A stretch of DNA of 64,000 nt from NCBI GenBank assembly GCA_020722705.1, contig DYKI01000005.1:7254-71253 (forward strand), written 5' to 3'. The number at the start of each line of letters is the position of its first letter. The first letter of the stretch is position 1. This DNA comes from Chthonomonas calidirosea. GTDB lineage: Bacteria > Armatimonadota > Chthonomonadetes > Chthonomonadales > CAJBBX01. The position numbers were made by a program, and so were the translations under genes. Below are positions 16,322-25,665 of this stretch, piece after piece. The notes below the pieces were generated by a model that was not told the DNA's origin, did no database searches, and worked only from the letters and a program-made list of their open reading frames with translations.

Positions 16322-17545
16322 ATGGCAACGGTAGTCTTGGTTTACTCCGGAGGGCTCGATACCTCCGTGTGCATTCCCTTGATGCGGGAGGAATACGGGT
16401 TCGACCGCGTCGTCACGGTGACGGTGGACGTCGGCCAGCCACGCGAGGATATCGAGCAGGCTGAGGATCGCGCCGCGGCCCTCGGCACCGAGCACTACAC
16501 GGTGGATGCTCGGGCCGAGTTCGTGACCGATTACTGCTGGCCGGCGGTGCGCGCCAATGGGGACTATCAGGGCTACCCGATCTCGACGTCCATCGCAAGG
16601 CCGCTCATCGCGCTTAAGGCGGTCGAGGTTGCCCGCAGGATCGGAGCCGATGCGTATGCGCATGGCTGCACCGGCAAGGGCAACGACCAGTTCCGCATCG
16701 AGTACGTCATGCGGACCCTCACGCCGGAAATACGGATCATCGCCCCGATGCGCGAAGGCAAGCGCCTGCCCGACGGAAGCCGTGAGCCGTGGACACGTTC
16801 CGAGGAGATTGAGTATGCGAAGGCTCACGGGCTGAACGTCGCTCAGACGCACGACCGAATCTGGAGCATTGACGAAAACCTCTGGGGCCGCAGCATCGAG
16901 GGAGGACGGCTTGAGGAGCCGGACTTCGCGCCGCCCGAGGAGATCTTCCAATGGACGAGGGGCATCGCCGATACGCCTGACGATCCTGCATTGGTCACGA
17001 TCGGGTTTGACAACGGCGCGCCGGTAAGTCTGAACGGTGAGACGATGGAGCCCCTCGATCTTGTGATGCGCGTCAATGCGCTTGCAGGCGAGCACGGCGT
17101 CGGGCGCGTGGACATCATGGAAGACCGTATGCTGGGCCTCAAGGTTCGCGAGAACTATGAGTGCCCGGGAGCGGTCGTGTTGCTGGCTGCCCATCGCGCT
17201 CTCGAAGCGCTAGTCTCGACGCAAGGCGAGCTCAAGTTCAAAGCGGCGGTGGACCGCGAGTGGGGCGAGCTGGCGTACCGTGGGCTGTGGTTCGATCCGC
17301 TGAAACATGCGCTGGAGGCCTTCATCGACTCCATTCAGGAGCGAGTGGTCGGTGAGGTGATCGTTCGGCTGCACAAGGGCTCCGCCACTGTGGTCGGTCG
17401 CCGCAGTCCATGGGCGCTCTACAGCGAGGACCTGGCTTCGTTCGACAGCAAGACCTTCAATCAGGCCGAAAGCGAGGGCATGGTGAAGCTCCACGGGATG
17501 CAGGGGCGCATGTACTGGTCTCTGCGCGAACACCTCGCACAATGA
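16322..17545 (+). CDS. argG: Argininosuccinate synthase
   Basis: The 407-aa enzyme activates citrulline with ATP and adds aspartate. The N-terminal P-loop-like ATP motif VYSGGLDTS is intact, and family segments such as AHGCTGKGNDQ and DNGAPVSLNGE are visible. The length is normal. Its stop overlaps the argH start as ATGA, so synthesis of the two enzymes is coupled. The mid-length ORFs on the opposite strand are shadows. Confidence 0.97.
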   Translation: MATVVLVYSGGLDTSVCIPLMREEYGFDRVVTVTVDVGQPREDIEQAEDRAAALGTEHYTVDARAEFVTDYCWPAVRANGDYQGYPISTSIARPLIALKAVEVARRIGADAYAHGCTGKGNDQFRIEYVMRTLTPEIRIIAPMREGKRLPDGSREPWTRSEEIEYAKAHGLNVAQTHDRIWSIDENLWGRSIEGGRLEEPDFAPPEEIFQWTRGIADTPDDPALVTIGFDNGAPVSLNGETMEPLDLVMRVNALAGEHGVGRVDIMEDRMLGLKVRENYECPGAVVLLAAHRALEALVSTQGELKFKAAVDREWGELAYRGLWFDPLKHALEAFIDSIQERVVGEVIVRLHKGSATVVGRRSPWALYSEDLASFDSKTFNQAESEGMVKLHGMQGRMYWSLREHLAQ

Positions 17546-18933
17546 CGTCGCCGCGGGCCGCCAGGCTCTGGGGAGGTCGTTTCGGGGCGGAAACCGCCGC
17601 CGTCATCGAGCGCCTGAACAACTCGCTGAGCTTCGATGCTCGGCTCTGGCGCGAGGACATCGAGGGCAGCATCGCGCACGCCAGGATGCTAGGCGCATCC
17701 GGCATCATTCCCGGAGACGAGGCGGAGAAGATCGTCGAAGGACTGCAGGGCGTCCTTGCCGGACTGGAAAGCGGTTCCCAGTCGCTGGATCCGTCCGCTG
17801 AGGATATCCATACGGCCGTTGAGGCGCTCTTGCGCGATCGCGTTGGTCCCGTCGCGGGAAAGCTCCATACCGCGCGGTCCCGCAACGATCAGGTGGCCAC
17901 CGATCTGCGCCTGTACCTCCGTCGAGCGATTGCTGCGATACAAGGGGCCATCGCCGATCTGCAGGCAGCGCTCATTGAACGGGCCGACGGCGAGATGGGC
18001 GTCGTGATGCCCGGGTACACGCATCTCCAGCACGCGCAGCCGGTCCTGCTGTCCCACCATTTGCTGGCCTATTTCTGGATGCTTCAGAGGGATCGCGAAC
18101 GGCTTCGGGATGGGCTCGCCCGTGTTGATGTCTTGCCTCTGGGCTCAGGGGCGCTGGCCGGCACGACGTTTTCCATTGATCGCGATGCTGTCGCAAGCGA
18201 GCTCGGATTCGCAGGAGTCAGCGAGAACAGCCTCGATGCCGTGTCGGACCGCGACTTTGTGCTGGAGTTCCTGGCCGATGCGGCGATTCTGATGGTTCAC
18301 TGCTCGCGCCTCGGCGAGGAGCTGGTGCTCTGGAGCAGCCAGGAGTTCGGCTTCGTTCGGCTGGATGATGCGGTCACCACGGGCAGCAGCATCATGCCGC
18401 AGAAGAAGAACCCCGACGGAGCCGAACTGGCTCGCGGAAAGGCGGGTCGAGTGATCGGCAGCCTCATGGCGCTGCTGACCGTCATGAAGGGCCTGCCCCT
18501 CGCATACAACAAGGACATGCAGGAGGATAAGGAGGGGCTGTTCGACGCGGTCGAGACCGTCCTGCTGGTCCTGCCCGCGTTAAGCCTGATGATACGCACG
18601 GCGGCATTCGATGGGAATGCCATGTGCCGCTCGATGCAGGGCGACTTCTCTACGGCGACCGACCTGGCCGATGCGTTGGTGCGCTCCGGCATGCCGTTTC
18701 GCGAGGCCCATGCCGTCGTCGGTCGGCTGGTCCGCGCGTGTTTGGACCGGGGCATCGGCCTTGAGGACCTGACACCGACGGAGATCGCGGCGATTGCCCC
18801 CGAGACGGCCGTCCTTGACTGGGTGGACCTGAGTGTGTCCGCTTCCGTGGCCGCCCGCGCAACCCACGGAGGCACGGCGCTCGATGCGGTCGCATCGCAG
18901 TTGGCTCGCGCCCGCGAGGTCCTCAAACGCTAG
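17542..18933 (+). CDS. argH: Argininosuccinate lyase
   Basis: ArgH splits argininosuccinate into arginine and fumarate. The 463-aa protein carries the fumarase/aspartase superfamily signature GSSIMPQKKNPD near residue 285 and begins ARLWGGRFG as usual for ArgH. The frame is open further upstream inside argG, but the ATG at 17542 overlapping the argG stop is the natural start. It is the last gene of the arginine operon. Confidence 0.97.
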   Translation: MTSPRAARLWGGRFGAETAAVIERLNNSLSFDARLWREDIEGSIAHARMLGASGIIPGDEAEKIVEGLQGVLAGLESGSQSLDPSAEDIHTAVEALLRDRVGPVAGKLHTARSRNDQVATDLRLYLRRAIAAIQGAIADLQAALIERADGEMGVVMPGYTHLQHAQPVLLSHHLLAYFWMLQRDRERLRDGLARVDVLPLGSGALAGTTFSIDRDAVASELGFAGVSENSLDAVSDRDFVLEFLADAAILMVHCSRLGEELVLWSSQEFGFVRLDDAVTTGSSIMPQKKNPDGAELARGKAGRVIGSLMALLTVMKGLPLAYNKDMQEDKEGLFDAVETVLLVLPALSLMIRTAAFDGNAMCRSMQGDFSTATDLADALVRSGMPFREAHAVVGRLVRACLDRGIGLEDLTPTEIAAIAPETAVLDWVDLSVSASVAARATHGGTALDAVASQLARAREVLKR

Positions 18934-19283
18934 AGCGGAGCTGCGAAGAAAACGGACCGAATATGTCCGGCAGGGGTAGCATCCGAGCAGTTTGGCTAGG
19001 GTAGACTCCCTGCATCATTCAGGCGGCGATCTGCTATCTGTGAACGAGAGAGAGGCGCACGCTCGATTGTGCGCATGCGCGATGCTCGCCATGGTCTGCC
19101 AAGCAGGCGGCGTTCCGTCAAGTCGCCACCTTCCCCTCCACCGCATAGCCGGACCTTTTGGGCCGTCCATGAGGCTGCTCGCGTGGCTCTCGCTGTCGGG
19201 GCACGGGCTCGAACGCAGCGCCGGTATGGCGGGCGGCTCCATGCCGATTCGCGGAGTTTCAGCAATCCGCACAGGTGGCGGCT
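18934..19283 (+). other. Intergenic stretch of about 350 nt, no gene recognised
   Basis: Open frames exist here but none has a ribosome site, recognisable motif or plausible composition. A short inverted repeat (19055-19060 with 19069-19074) overlaps the palindrome at 19071-19080. No clear terminator for argH and no complete promoter for the exporter genes could be read. Confidence 0.4.
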
Positions 19284-21074
19284 ATGCGTAACCTGATCCG
19301 TCTGTTCAACGAGGTCAAGCGCTACTGGCGAGTGCTGACGCTCATTGTCTTCCTCACTGCCTGCACCGCCGGCCTCGGACTGCCGGGGCCGCTGATCGTT
19401 CGATATCTGGTGGACCACCTCGTCGCCCGTCAGCCGTTCCCGGTACATCTCTTCTTCTTGGCCTATGTGGGCGTATCGCTGGCCAGTTCCATCGTTGGGG
19501 CGGCGCTGTCGCTGACCGTTACGTACCTCGGTCAGCGGTTCAAGTACGACATGCGCCGCAAGCTCTACGCTCACATGCAGACTCTGTCGCTGGGCTTCTT
19601 TGAGAAGAGCCAGACGGGCAAGCTCATGTCCAACATCACCAACGATGTCGCGACGCTTGATCAGCTCATCAGCGGCGGCTTCGTGACGCTGGTGTCCGAT
19701 CTGGTCACCCTGTGCGCGGTTCTGGTGATTGTGTTCAACATGAACTGGTACCTCGCGCTGTGGTCCCTTTCGGTGTTCCCGCTGTACATCATCAACTACA
19801 TGATGCACATCGGCAAGATCAAGCAGCGTGCCGATGAGATCCGCGAGGAGCGCGACGTGATGCTGGGCGACCTGCAGGAACGCCTGGCAGGAGCGCTGGT
19901 GGTCAAGTCCTACGCCAAGGAGCGCTACGAGGTTCGCCAGTTCGTAGGGCAGACTCGGAACCTTCTCGAGCTCAATGTCAATCAGGGCATGCTCGGAACA
20001 CGCCTGTGGACCCTTGCCGAGTTCATCGGCAGCGGCCTCGGCATCGCCATTATCATGCTGGTGGGCGGCCGGCAGGTGATGGCCGGAAACCTGTCACCGG
20101 GTTCGCTGATCGCGTTCGTCTCATTCATCACCGGCTATCTCTACGGGCCGATTCTGCGGTTAATCCAGATCAACGATCAGATCGCCCGGACCAACGCGGC
20201 GCTGACCCGCATCTTCGGGACGCTCGACACGGAGCCCAACATCAAGGACAGGCCCGATGCGCTCGACCTGCCGCCGATCAAGGGGGCAGTCGAATACCGG
20301 CGCGTGTGGTTCGAATACGAACCCGGCCAGCCTGTCATCAAGGGTGTGTCTCTAGACGTAAAGCCGGGCCAGATGGTGGCCTTTGTCGGTCAATCCGGTT
20401 CGGGCAAGACCACGATGATCAACCTGCTGTCGCGCCACTACGATGTTACCGACGGAGCGATCCTCGTTGACGGGCATGACATCCGCGATGTGAAGCTGTC
20501 GTCGCTGCGCCGGCAAGTGGGCGTGGTCATACAAGAGACGATCCTCTTCAACACCACGATCCGCGAGAACATTCGCTATGGACGCCTCGAGGCCAGTGAT
20601 GAAGAGGTGGAAGAGGCTGCCCGTGCTGCCAATATCGCCCACGTCATCGAGGCGCTGCCGAAAGGGTACGACACGCGGATCGGCGAGGAGGGCGTCAAGC
20701 TCTCGGGCGGCGAGAAGCAGCGCATCGCAATCGCCCGAGCCATCCTTTCCGATCCCAGAATACTGGTGCTCGACGAGGCGACATCCGCGCTTGACTCGGA
20801 GACCGAGACGCTGATCCAGAGCGCGCTGGATCGGCTGATGGAGGGCCGTACCTCGTTCGTGATCGCCCACCGGCTTTCCACCATCGTGAAGGCCGACATG
20901 ATCGTCGTCATGGAGAAGGGCGTGATCAAAGAGGCCGGAAGCCATCTGGAGCTTCTCGAACAGGGCGGGGTATATGCGGGCCTCTACACCCAGCAGTTCA
21001 AGGTCGCCCTCGATCAGCAGCGGGCAGAAGCTGAAGCGCAGCTTGGATCGGCGGAGGCTGCGGCGACGGCATGA
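19284..21074 (+). CDS. ABC exporter half-transporter, catalytically canonical subunit
   Basis: The 596-aa protein fuses a six-helix ABC_membrane domain (residues about 15-310) to a nucleotide-binding domain. The Walker A is GQSGSGKTT, the signature is LSGGEKQR, and the Walker B LVLDEATSALD keeps the catalytic glutamate. The switch histidine is in IAHRLST. It pairs with the next gene, whose start overlaps this stop (ATGA). The ATG at 19284 is preferred over GTG 19275 because a purine-rich AGGTGG precedes it. The exported substrate (lipid, peptide or drug) is not readable. Confidence 0.93.
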   Translation: MRNLIRLFNEVKRYWRVLTLIVFLTACTAGLGLPGPLIVRYLVDHLVARQPFPVHLFFLAYVGVSLASSIVGAALSLTVTYLGQRFKYDMRRKLYAHMQTLSLGFFEKSQTGKLMSNITNDVATLDQLISGGFVTLVSDLVTLCAVLVIVFNMNWYLALWSLSVFPLYIINYMMHIGKIKQRADEIREERDVMLGDLQERLAGALVVKSYAKERYEVRQFVGQTRNLLELNVNQGMLGTRLWTLAEFIGSGLGIAIIMLVGGRQVMAGNLSPGSLIAFVSFITGYLYGPILRLIQINDQIARTNAALTRIFGTLDTEPNIKDRPDALDLPPIKGAVEYRRVWFEYEPGQPVIKGVSLDVKPGQMVAFVGQSGSGKTTMINLLSRHYDVTDGAILVDGHDIRDVKLSSLRRQVGVVIQETILFNTTIRENIRYGRLEASDEEVEEAARAANIAHVIEALPKGYDTRIGEEGVKLSGGEKQRIAIARAILSDPRILVLDEATSALDSETETLIQSALDRLMEGRTSFVIAHRLSTIVKADMIVVMEKGVIKEAGSHLELLEQGGVYAGLYTQQFKVALDQQRAEAEAQLGSAEAAATA

Positions 21075-22825
21075 ACAATCTCGGACGCCTCCTGGGGTAC
21101 TTGAAACCGTATCGTGCGCGTGTCGCGCTGGCTGTGCTGCTCATGGCGCTCGTGACCCTGTCTACCCTGCCCATGCCTCGCATCACCCAGTACGTCCTCG
21201 ATGTCGTGCTGCCGGGCAAGCTCTACCGGATGCTTGTCGTTGTGTTCTGGCTCATCCTTGGCCTGTACCTCTTCCGAGGCATCGTCAGCTTTGGCCTGAA
21301 CTACCTGCTCGGATGGCTCGGGCAGCGTATCGTGTTTGACCTGCGATTCCAGTCCTACCGCCACCTGAACCGCCTGTCGCTCAGCTACTACGACAAGCGC
21401 CAGACCGGCAAGATCATGGCGCGTGTCATAGACGACATCAATGTGATCCAATACATGATCACGGGCGGGTTCGTCACGCTGATCACGGATATCCTGACGC
21501 TGTTCGTCGTCGTGCCGGTGGTGTTCTACATGGAGTGGCGTCTGGCGTGGATCGCCGTCGTCATCGTTCCGACTTACGTGGTGATCTATAAGCTGTTCTT
21601 GAAGCGTATCCGGAGCCTGAGCGTTCAGCTCCGCGAGAAATGGGATGCCCTGATCGGCGCACTGCAGGAGAAGATCGCCGGGATCACCGTCGTCAAGGCG
21701 TTCAACCGCGAGGACTACGAGGTCGAGCGGTTCATGACGACCGTCAAGGACAACTTTACGCTCGGCATGACGCAGGCCAAGCTGAACCGCATCCTTGGCC
21801 TGTTCGTAACCATAATCAGCGCGGGCGGAACGGGACTGATCTACTGGTATGGCGCCGGCTTGGTGCTCGACCGAGCCCTCCAGCCTGGAGAGCTGATCGC
21901 CTTCGTCGGGTACATCGGCTACCTCTACGGCCCTGCGCTGCGCCTCGTGGACTTCAACATTCAGGCGCAGTGGGCGGGAGCGGCCATTGACCGCGTTTTC
22001 GAAACGCTCGACACGCGTCCGGAGATCATGGATGCACCCGACGCGGTGCCCCTGACTGAGATGCGTGGTGCCGTTGAGTTTCGTGACGTCAGCTTTGGAT
22101 ACGATCCCGAAAAACCGGTTCTGCACCATGTAGACTTCGCCGTCGAGCCAGGCGAAATGATTGCCATCGTGGGTCCATCGGGGGCAGGCAAGACCACGCT
22201 GGTCAACCTGATCGCCCGGTTCTACGACGTGACCGAGGGGGCGGTGCTGATAGACGGTCTGGATGTGCGGCAGATCCGACTCGAAGCGATCCGGCGGCAG
22301 ATCGGCTACGTCAGCCAGGAGTCACTCCTGTTCTCGGTTACCCTGCGCGAAAACATAGCATACGGTCACCACGATGCTACCGACGACGAGATCGTTATGG
22401 CGGCGCGCAATGCAGACCTGCACGATTACATCATGAGCCTTCCCGACGGCTACGCAACCAAGATCGGCGAAGATGGCGTGAAGCTCTCGGTGGGGCAGAA
22501 GCAGCGGCTCGCCATTGCGCGCGCGACTCTCACCAATCCTCGCATCCTCATCCTCGATGATGCCACATCGGCCCTCGACTCCGAGACCGAGGCCAATGTG
22601 CAGGCCGCTCTGGAAGAGGTGATGAAGGGACGGACCAACTTCGTCATCGCGCACCGGCTGTCCACCATTATGCACGCCGATCGGATCATCGTCATGGATG
22701 GCGGGCGTATCGTGGACATTGGGCGGCACGACGACCTGGTGCAACGACCGGGCGTCTACAAAAACCTCTATGACGAGCAGTTCCGCAGCGCACAGGATAA
22801 GGCCCTGGCGTCCATACTGGGTTAA
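21071..22825 (+). CDS. ABC exporter half-transporter, degenerate-site subunit
   Basis: The 584-aa protein has the same TMD-NBD layout. Walker A is GPSGAGKTT and the signature is LSVGQKQR. Its Walker B reads LILDDATSALD, with aspartate (codon 22559-22561) replacing the catalytic glutamate, while the switch histidine is kept. In known heterodimeric exporters (TM287/288, BmrCD) exactly this change marks the non-hydrolysing site. The overlap with the preceding gene supports an obligate heterodimer. Confidence 0.93.
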   Translation: MNNLGRLLGYLKPYRARVALAVLLMALVTLSTLPMPRITQYVLDVVLPGKLYRMLVVVFWLILGLYLFRGIVSFGLNYLLGWLGQRIVFDLRFQSYRHLNRLSLSYYDKRQTGKIMARVIDDINVIQYMITGGFVTLITDILTLFVVVPVVFYMEWRLAWIAVVIVPTYVVIYKLFLKRIRSLSVQLREKWDALIGALQEKIAGITVVKAFNREDYEVERFMTTVKDNFTLGMTQAKLNRILGLFVTIISAGGTGLIYWYGAGLVLDRALQPGELIAFVGYIGYLYGPALRLVDFNIQAQWAGAAIDRVFETLDTRPEIMDAPDAVPLTEMRGAVEFRDVSFGYDPEKPVLHHVDFAVEPGEMIAIVGPSGAGKTTLVNLIARFYDVTEGAVLIDGLDVRQIRLEAIRRQIGYVSQESLLFSVTLRENIAYGHHDATDDEIVMAARNADLHDYIMSLPDGYATKIGEDGVKLSVGQKQRLAIARATLTNPRILILDDATSALDSETEANVQAALEEVMKGRTNFVIAHRLSTIMHADRIIVMDGGRIVDIGRHDDLVQRPGVYKNLYDEQFRSAQDKALASILG

Positions 22826-22860
22826 CCGGCGAAAAATCTGCGGCAATGGCCGGAATCCGC

Positions 22861-22889
22861 TTGACTATCGGTACGCCCGGCCTTACAAT
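22861..22889 (+). promoter_or_regulatory. Sigma70-like promoter of the GntR/LacI regulator gene
   Basis: TTGACT (22861-22866), a 17-nt spacer and TACAAT (22884-22889) give one of the best promoter matches in the window. Transcription should start near 22896, about 70 nt before the ATG at 22966. Confidence 0.7.
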
Positions 22890-22891
22890 GT

Positions 22892-22937
22892 AACCGGTTG
22901 GGCGCCTGTGGGTTGACCAATCTCGCTCGGGTCAACC
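22892..22937 (+). promoter_or_regulatory. Candidate operator region of the regulator gene
   Basis: Just downstream of the -10 is the palindrome AACCGGTT (22892-22899). It is followed by a perfect 8-bp inverted repeat GGTTGACC (22911-22918) / GGTCAACC (22930-22937) with an 11-nt spacer. The position after the transcription start fits autorepression by the GntR-type protein. Binding itself is inference. Confidence 0.45.
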
Positions 22938-22965
22938 AGGAAGCATAGCCCGACAGCCTTGGGCA

Positions 22966-24168
22966 ATGACGACCGGACAGCCGCTGTACTTGCGCATACG
23001 CGACCGCATCCGCGCCGAGATCCTGTACCAGCAGGGGCTCGGGCCGGGTTCGCGGCTGCCGACCGAGCGCGAGCTTCAGTTGCGCTTTGGAGTCAGCCGG
23101 CCCACCATTGCCAAGGCGCTTGCCGCTCTGGCCTCGGAGGGGGAACTGGTCGCATCACAAGGTCGTGGACGATTTGCCGCGGCGCGCAACGGAGTGATGC
23201 AGAGCACGGAGGCTCGCCGGCGCATCGGCTACGTGGCCACGATCGCCACCGAGACGCTCACCCAGCGGGCGTTCTCGGGCATCGAGCGTGTTGCCAGACG
23301 CTCCGGCTATGGGGTCGTCATGGCGAGCGCCAACGACCGCGTGGATCAGGAGCGCGAGGCGGTGCACGATCTCATTGCGTCCGGCACATGTGGGATCATC
23401 GTCTATCCGGTGCCGCGTCCGGTCCAGATGGACGGGCCCGACTACCTGTCCGCCGAGACCTTCAACGTACCGATCGTCCTGTTCGACACGGGCATGCCCC
23501 ATCAAGGGCACACCCAGTTCCTGTTCGACAATGAGAGGGCCTGCTATGGCCTGACCACATGGCTGATCGAGCGCGGACACACCTCCATCGCCTATGCGGT
23601 CGGAGACGCCGGCATTCGGCACGGGCCGTTGCTGGCGCGTGTGCGCGGGTATGTCAATGCGCTGGCCGACAAGGGACTCGGCTGCCGTGAGGACCTCGTG
23701 GCCCACTATCAGTACAACGACCGTGGTGTCATCGGGGAACTGGCCGCTCGCTTTGCCGGGATGGAGAATCCCCCCACCGCGTTGATAGCCACCGACGACA
23801 TGGCGGCCGTGGAGTTCATTGAACGATTCGACGCACTGGGTCTTCGCGTGCCGGACGACATACAGGTTGTTGGGTTTGACGACCGCGAAGAGGCTCGGCG
23901 GCTCCGACATCAGTTTTCGACCACGCGGCCGGATTTCGAGCGGCTCGGGGAGCTGGCTTGCGAGGAGCTGATTCGGCTCGTTAGCGGTGATGTGCCATCG
24001 GGCAGGAGCTTTGTTCTTGAAGTGCCCCTGGTGATTCGGCGACATCCTTCAGTCAGAGTGACCGAAGATGCAGCACACCTGCCTGTGCATGCCAGAATAT
24101 CCGATGAAACTTTCACCAGAGTCGGGCCCTCCGAAGGCAGGAATGCGCTTTCCGACGTCGTACTATGA
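22966..24168 (+). CDS. GntR-type winged-helix regulator with LacI-type ligand-binding domain
   Basis: The 400-aa protein has an N-terminal GntR winged helix (residues about 6-72: PLYLRIRDRIRAEIL, then LPTERELQLRFGVSRPT). It is joined to a periplasmic-binding-protein-like sensor of the LacI/AraR type (residues about 85-350), including ALIATDDMAA and VVGFDDREE. Such hybrids (AraR-like) sense sugars. The nearest sugar-related genes are the glycosidases at 27-32 kb, but no linkage is proven. The SD is weak. The promoter and an inverted repeat lie upstream. Confidence 0.9.
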   Translation: MTTGQPLYLRIRDRIRAEILYQQGLGPGSRLPTERELQLRFGVSRPTIAKALAALASEGELVASQGRGRFAAARNGVMQSTEARRRIGYVATIATETLTQRAFSGIERVARRSGYGVVMASANDRVDQEREAVHDLIASGTCGIIVYPVPRPVQMDGPDYLSAETFNVPIVLFDTGMPHQGHTQFLFDNERACYGLTTWLIERGHTSIAYAVGDAGIRHGPLLARVRGYVNALADKGLGCREDLVAHYQYNDRGVIGELAARFAGMENPPTALIATDDMAAVEFIERFDALGLRVPDDIQVVGFDDREEARRLRHQFSTTRPDFERLGELACEELIRLVSGDVPSGRSFVLEVPLVIRRHPSVRVTEDAAHLPVHARISDETFTRVGPSEGRNALSDVVL

Positions 24169-24195
24169 GATTATCGAGGGAGGGAGAAGGCAACC

Positions 24196-24477
24196 ATGAA
24201 ACAGAACATTTCGCCTGTGGTCGCCGTCGTGATCGTCGTTCTGGTGCTCGTGGTGATTGGCGGGTTCTTCTATATGCGGACCAGCAGGACGGCGCCGGCC
24301 GGGCCGGGCGGCGGACCGCCGCCGTTGCCCACCGAGACAATGAAGAACCTGTCGGATGCCATGTCGAAAGCCGGGCAGCAGCAGGGTGCTTCCGCACCCT
24401 CTGTACCCAGCGGTCCGGGGGCGGGTCCTATGCTTCCTCAGGGGGGCACGCCCATGCCTCCGCCTCCGCCGAAATAG
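24196..24477 (+). CDS. Small single-span, proline/glycine-rich protein
   Basis: The 93-aa protein consists of one N-terminal hydrophobic helix (residues about 7-27, rich in Val) and a low-complexity Pro/Gly/Ala/Gln tail ending in a run of prolines. A strong purine tract (AGGGAG) precedes the ATG by about 9 nt. It lies between the regulator and the prepilin-like gene. It is probably a membrane-anchored periplasmic protein, with no recognised family. Confidence 0.7.
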   Translation: MKQNISPVVAVVIVVLVLVVIGGFFYMRTSRTAPAGPGGGPPPLPTETMKNLSDAMSKAGQQQGASAPSVPSGPGAGPMLPQGGTPMPPPPPK

Positions 24478-24505
24478 GCCGGGGCGTCCGGCTTTGGAGC
24501 GCTGT

Positions 24506-24534
24506 GGGGACGGGTCGTCGGGCACCCGTTCCCC
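24506..24534 (+). terminator. Imperfect hairpin after the small membrane protein gene
   Basis: GGGGACGGGT (24506-24515) can pair with the tract at 24524-24534 with one bulged base. There is no T-tract, so terminator function is only suggested. Confidence 0.3.
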
Positions 24535-24659
24535 AGGCCGTATGAGGCTGCCCGACATGACTTGATCTGTCGTACGTATGCCCGGGGCGCGGGGCGGGTA
24601 GCCGCGCCACAAACTAGACGAAGCGCACAGCTTCAGTGCGCAAGGGAGGAGCTACAGCA

Positions 24660-25463
24660 ATGCGAAGAGGCTTCACACTGATCGAGCTGCTCGTCGTGAT
24701 CGCGATCATTGCGATTCTGGCTGCCATCCTGTTCCCTGTCTTCGCACAGGCCAGGGAGCAGGCACGCGCGACCTCCTGCTTGAGCAACACCAAGCAGATC
24801 GGTCTCAGCGTCAAGATGTATGCCCAGGACTACGACGAGGAGTACCCCAACGGGACCTATCCTGGTCCCCGCAACTGGGAAGTCAACCTGGATGTGGACC
24901 CGTACGGGGCTGGCCCTATGCTGGACTGCTTCCGCATTCTGGAGGGCTGGAACCCCGGCGACGGCGGCCCCAACTACACGGGCTGCGCCTATGGCGGCGA
25001 GTTCTATCGCCATCTGATGCATGTCCAGCTTGGACCCTACCAGAAGAACAAGAACATCTGGTACTGCCCATCCGACCCGTATCGCCGACCCGACGCCACC
25101 AATATCGGCCGGGGCATGCAGTCGTATCAGTGGTTCCCGAACTGGATCTACAACGGCTGCTGCGGCATTGACGTGCGCTACCCCGACGGCACGTTCAAGA
25201 ACCTCTGGAACCAGAACCCGAGCGAGAGGTCCGAGTGGATCTCGGAGCGGATTCTGTTCGCCGAGCGCGGTATCTTCGGCTGGGACGGCGCCGATGCGAC
25301 CACCGATGCGTGCACGCCGTGGACCGATCGCCGCACGATCTACAACCATTCTCGCGGCTACAATGTGACCTTCTTCGACGGCCACTCCAAACTGGTCACC
25401 TACGGCCAGAAGTGGCGGACGATCCCCGCTACCGGCTGGGGCATCGGATGCCGACCCATGTAG
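24660..25463 (+). CDS. Prepilin-like pseudopilin, DUF1559 / H-X9-DG type
   Basis: The 267-aa protein starts with a type IV prepilin leader ([23 protein letters not shown], cleaved after G with F at +1). The hydrophobic pilin helix is followed by [14 protein letters not shown]. Near the C-terminus it has H-X9-DG (histidine in YNHSRG, DG in FFDG), the hallmark of the DUF1559 family abundant in Planctomycetota and Armatimonadota. It should be processed by a PilD-type peptidase, which is not in the window. The ATG at 24660 has AGGGAGGAG about 9 nt upstream. Confidence 0.92.
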   Translation: MRRGFTLIELLVVIAIIAILAAILFPVFAQAREQARATSCLSNTKQIGLSVKMYAQDYDEEYPNGTYPGPRNWEVNLDVDPYGAGPMLDCFRILEGWNPGDGGPNYTGCAYGGEFYRHLMHVQLGPYQKNKNIWYCPSDPYRRPDATNIGRGMQSYQWFPNWIYNGCCGIDVRYPDGTFKNLWNQNPSERSEWISERILFAERGIFGWDGADATTDACTPWTDRRTIYNHSRGYNVTFFDGHSKLVTYGQKWRTIPATGWGIGCRPM

Positions 25464-25513
25464 TCGCCTGACCGACGAGCGTCCGCGTGTGCGGACATGA
25501 CCGGTCAACTCCG

Positions 25514-25546
25514 TCGGGGCGTCCTCGTGGCGCCCCGATTGCTTCT
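25514..25546 (+). terminator. Terminator after the prepilin-like gene
   Basis: TCGGGGCG (25514-25521) pairs perfectly with 25531-25538 around a 9-nt loop and is followed by TTGCTTCT. A smaller perfect hairpin, GTCCGC/GCGGAC (25481-25486 / 25491-25496), lies just before it. Confidence 0.65.
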
Positions 25547-25626
25547 GTAGGGTCATTCCGCCGGGCGTTCGTAGTGCAGCGCCGCTCGTTCGAATGCCGG
25601 CGGGCGGTCCAACCTCGCGGTCTCGC

Positions 25627-25655
25627 TTGACATCCTGTCAGATTGCCGATATCAT
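25627..25655 (+). promoter_or_regulatory. Near-consensus promoter giving a near-leaderless mRNA
   Basis: TTGACA (25627-25632), 17 nt, TATCAT (25650-25655). The predicted start of transcription (about 25662-25663) is only 3-4 nt before the ATG at 25666, and no ribosome site fits between. Confidence 0.65.
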
Positions 25656-25665
25656 AGCGCTGATT

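Noticed and set aside
19055-19080. Short inverted repeat and GCGCATGCGC palindrome before the exporter genes
   Set aside because: The arms are short and made of CG-rich words that arise easily by chance here. There is no promoter context to support an operator.
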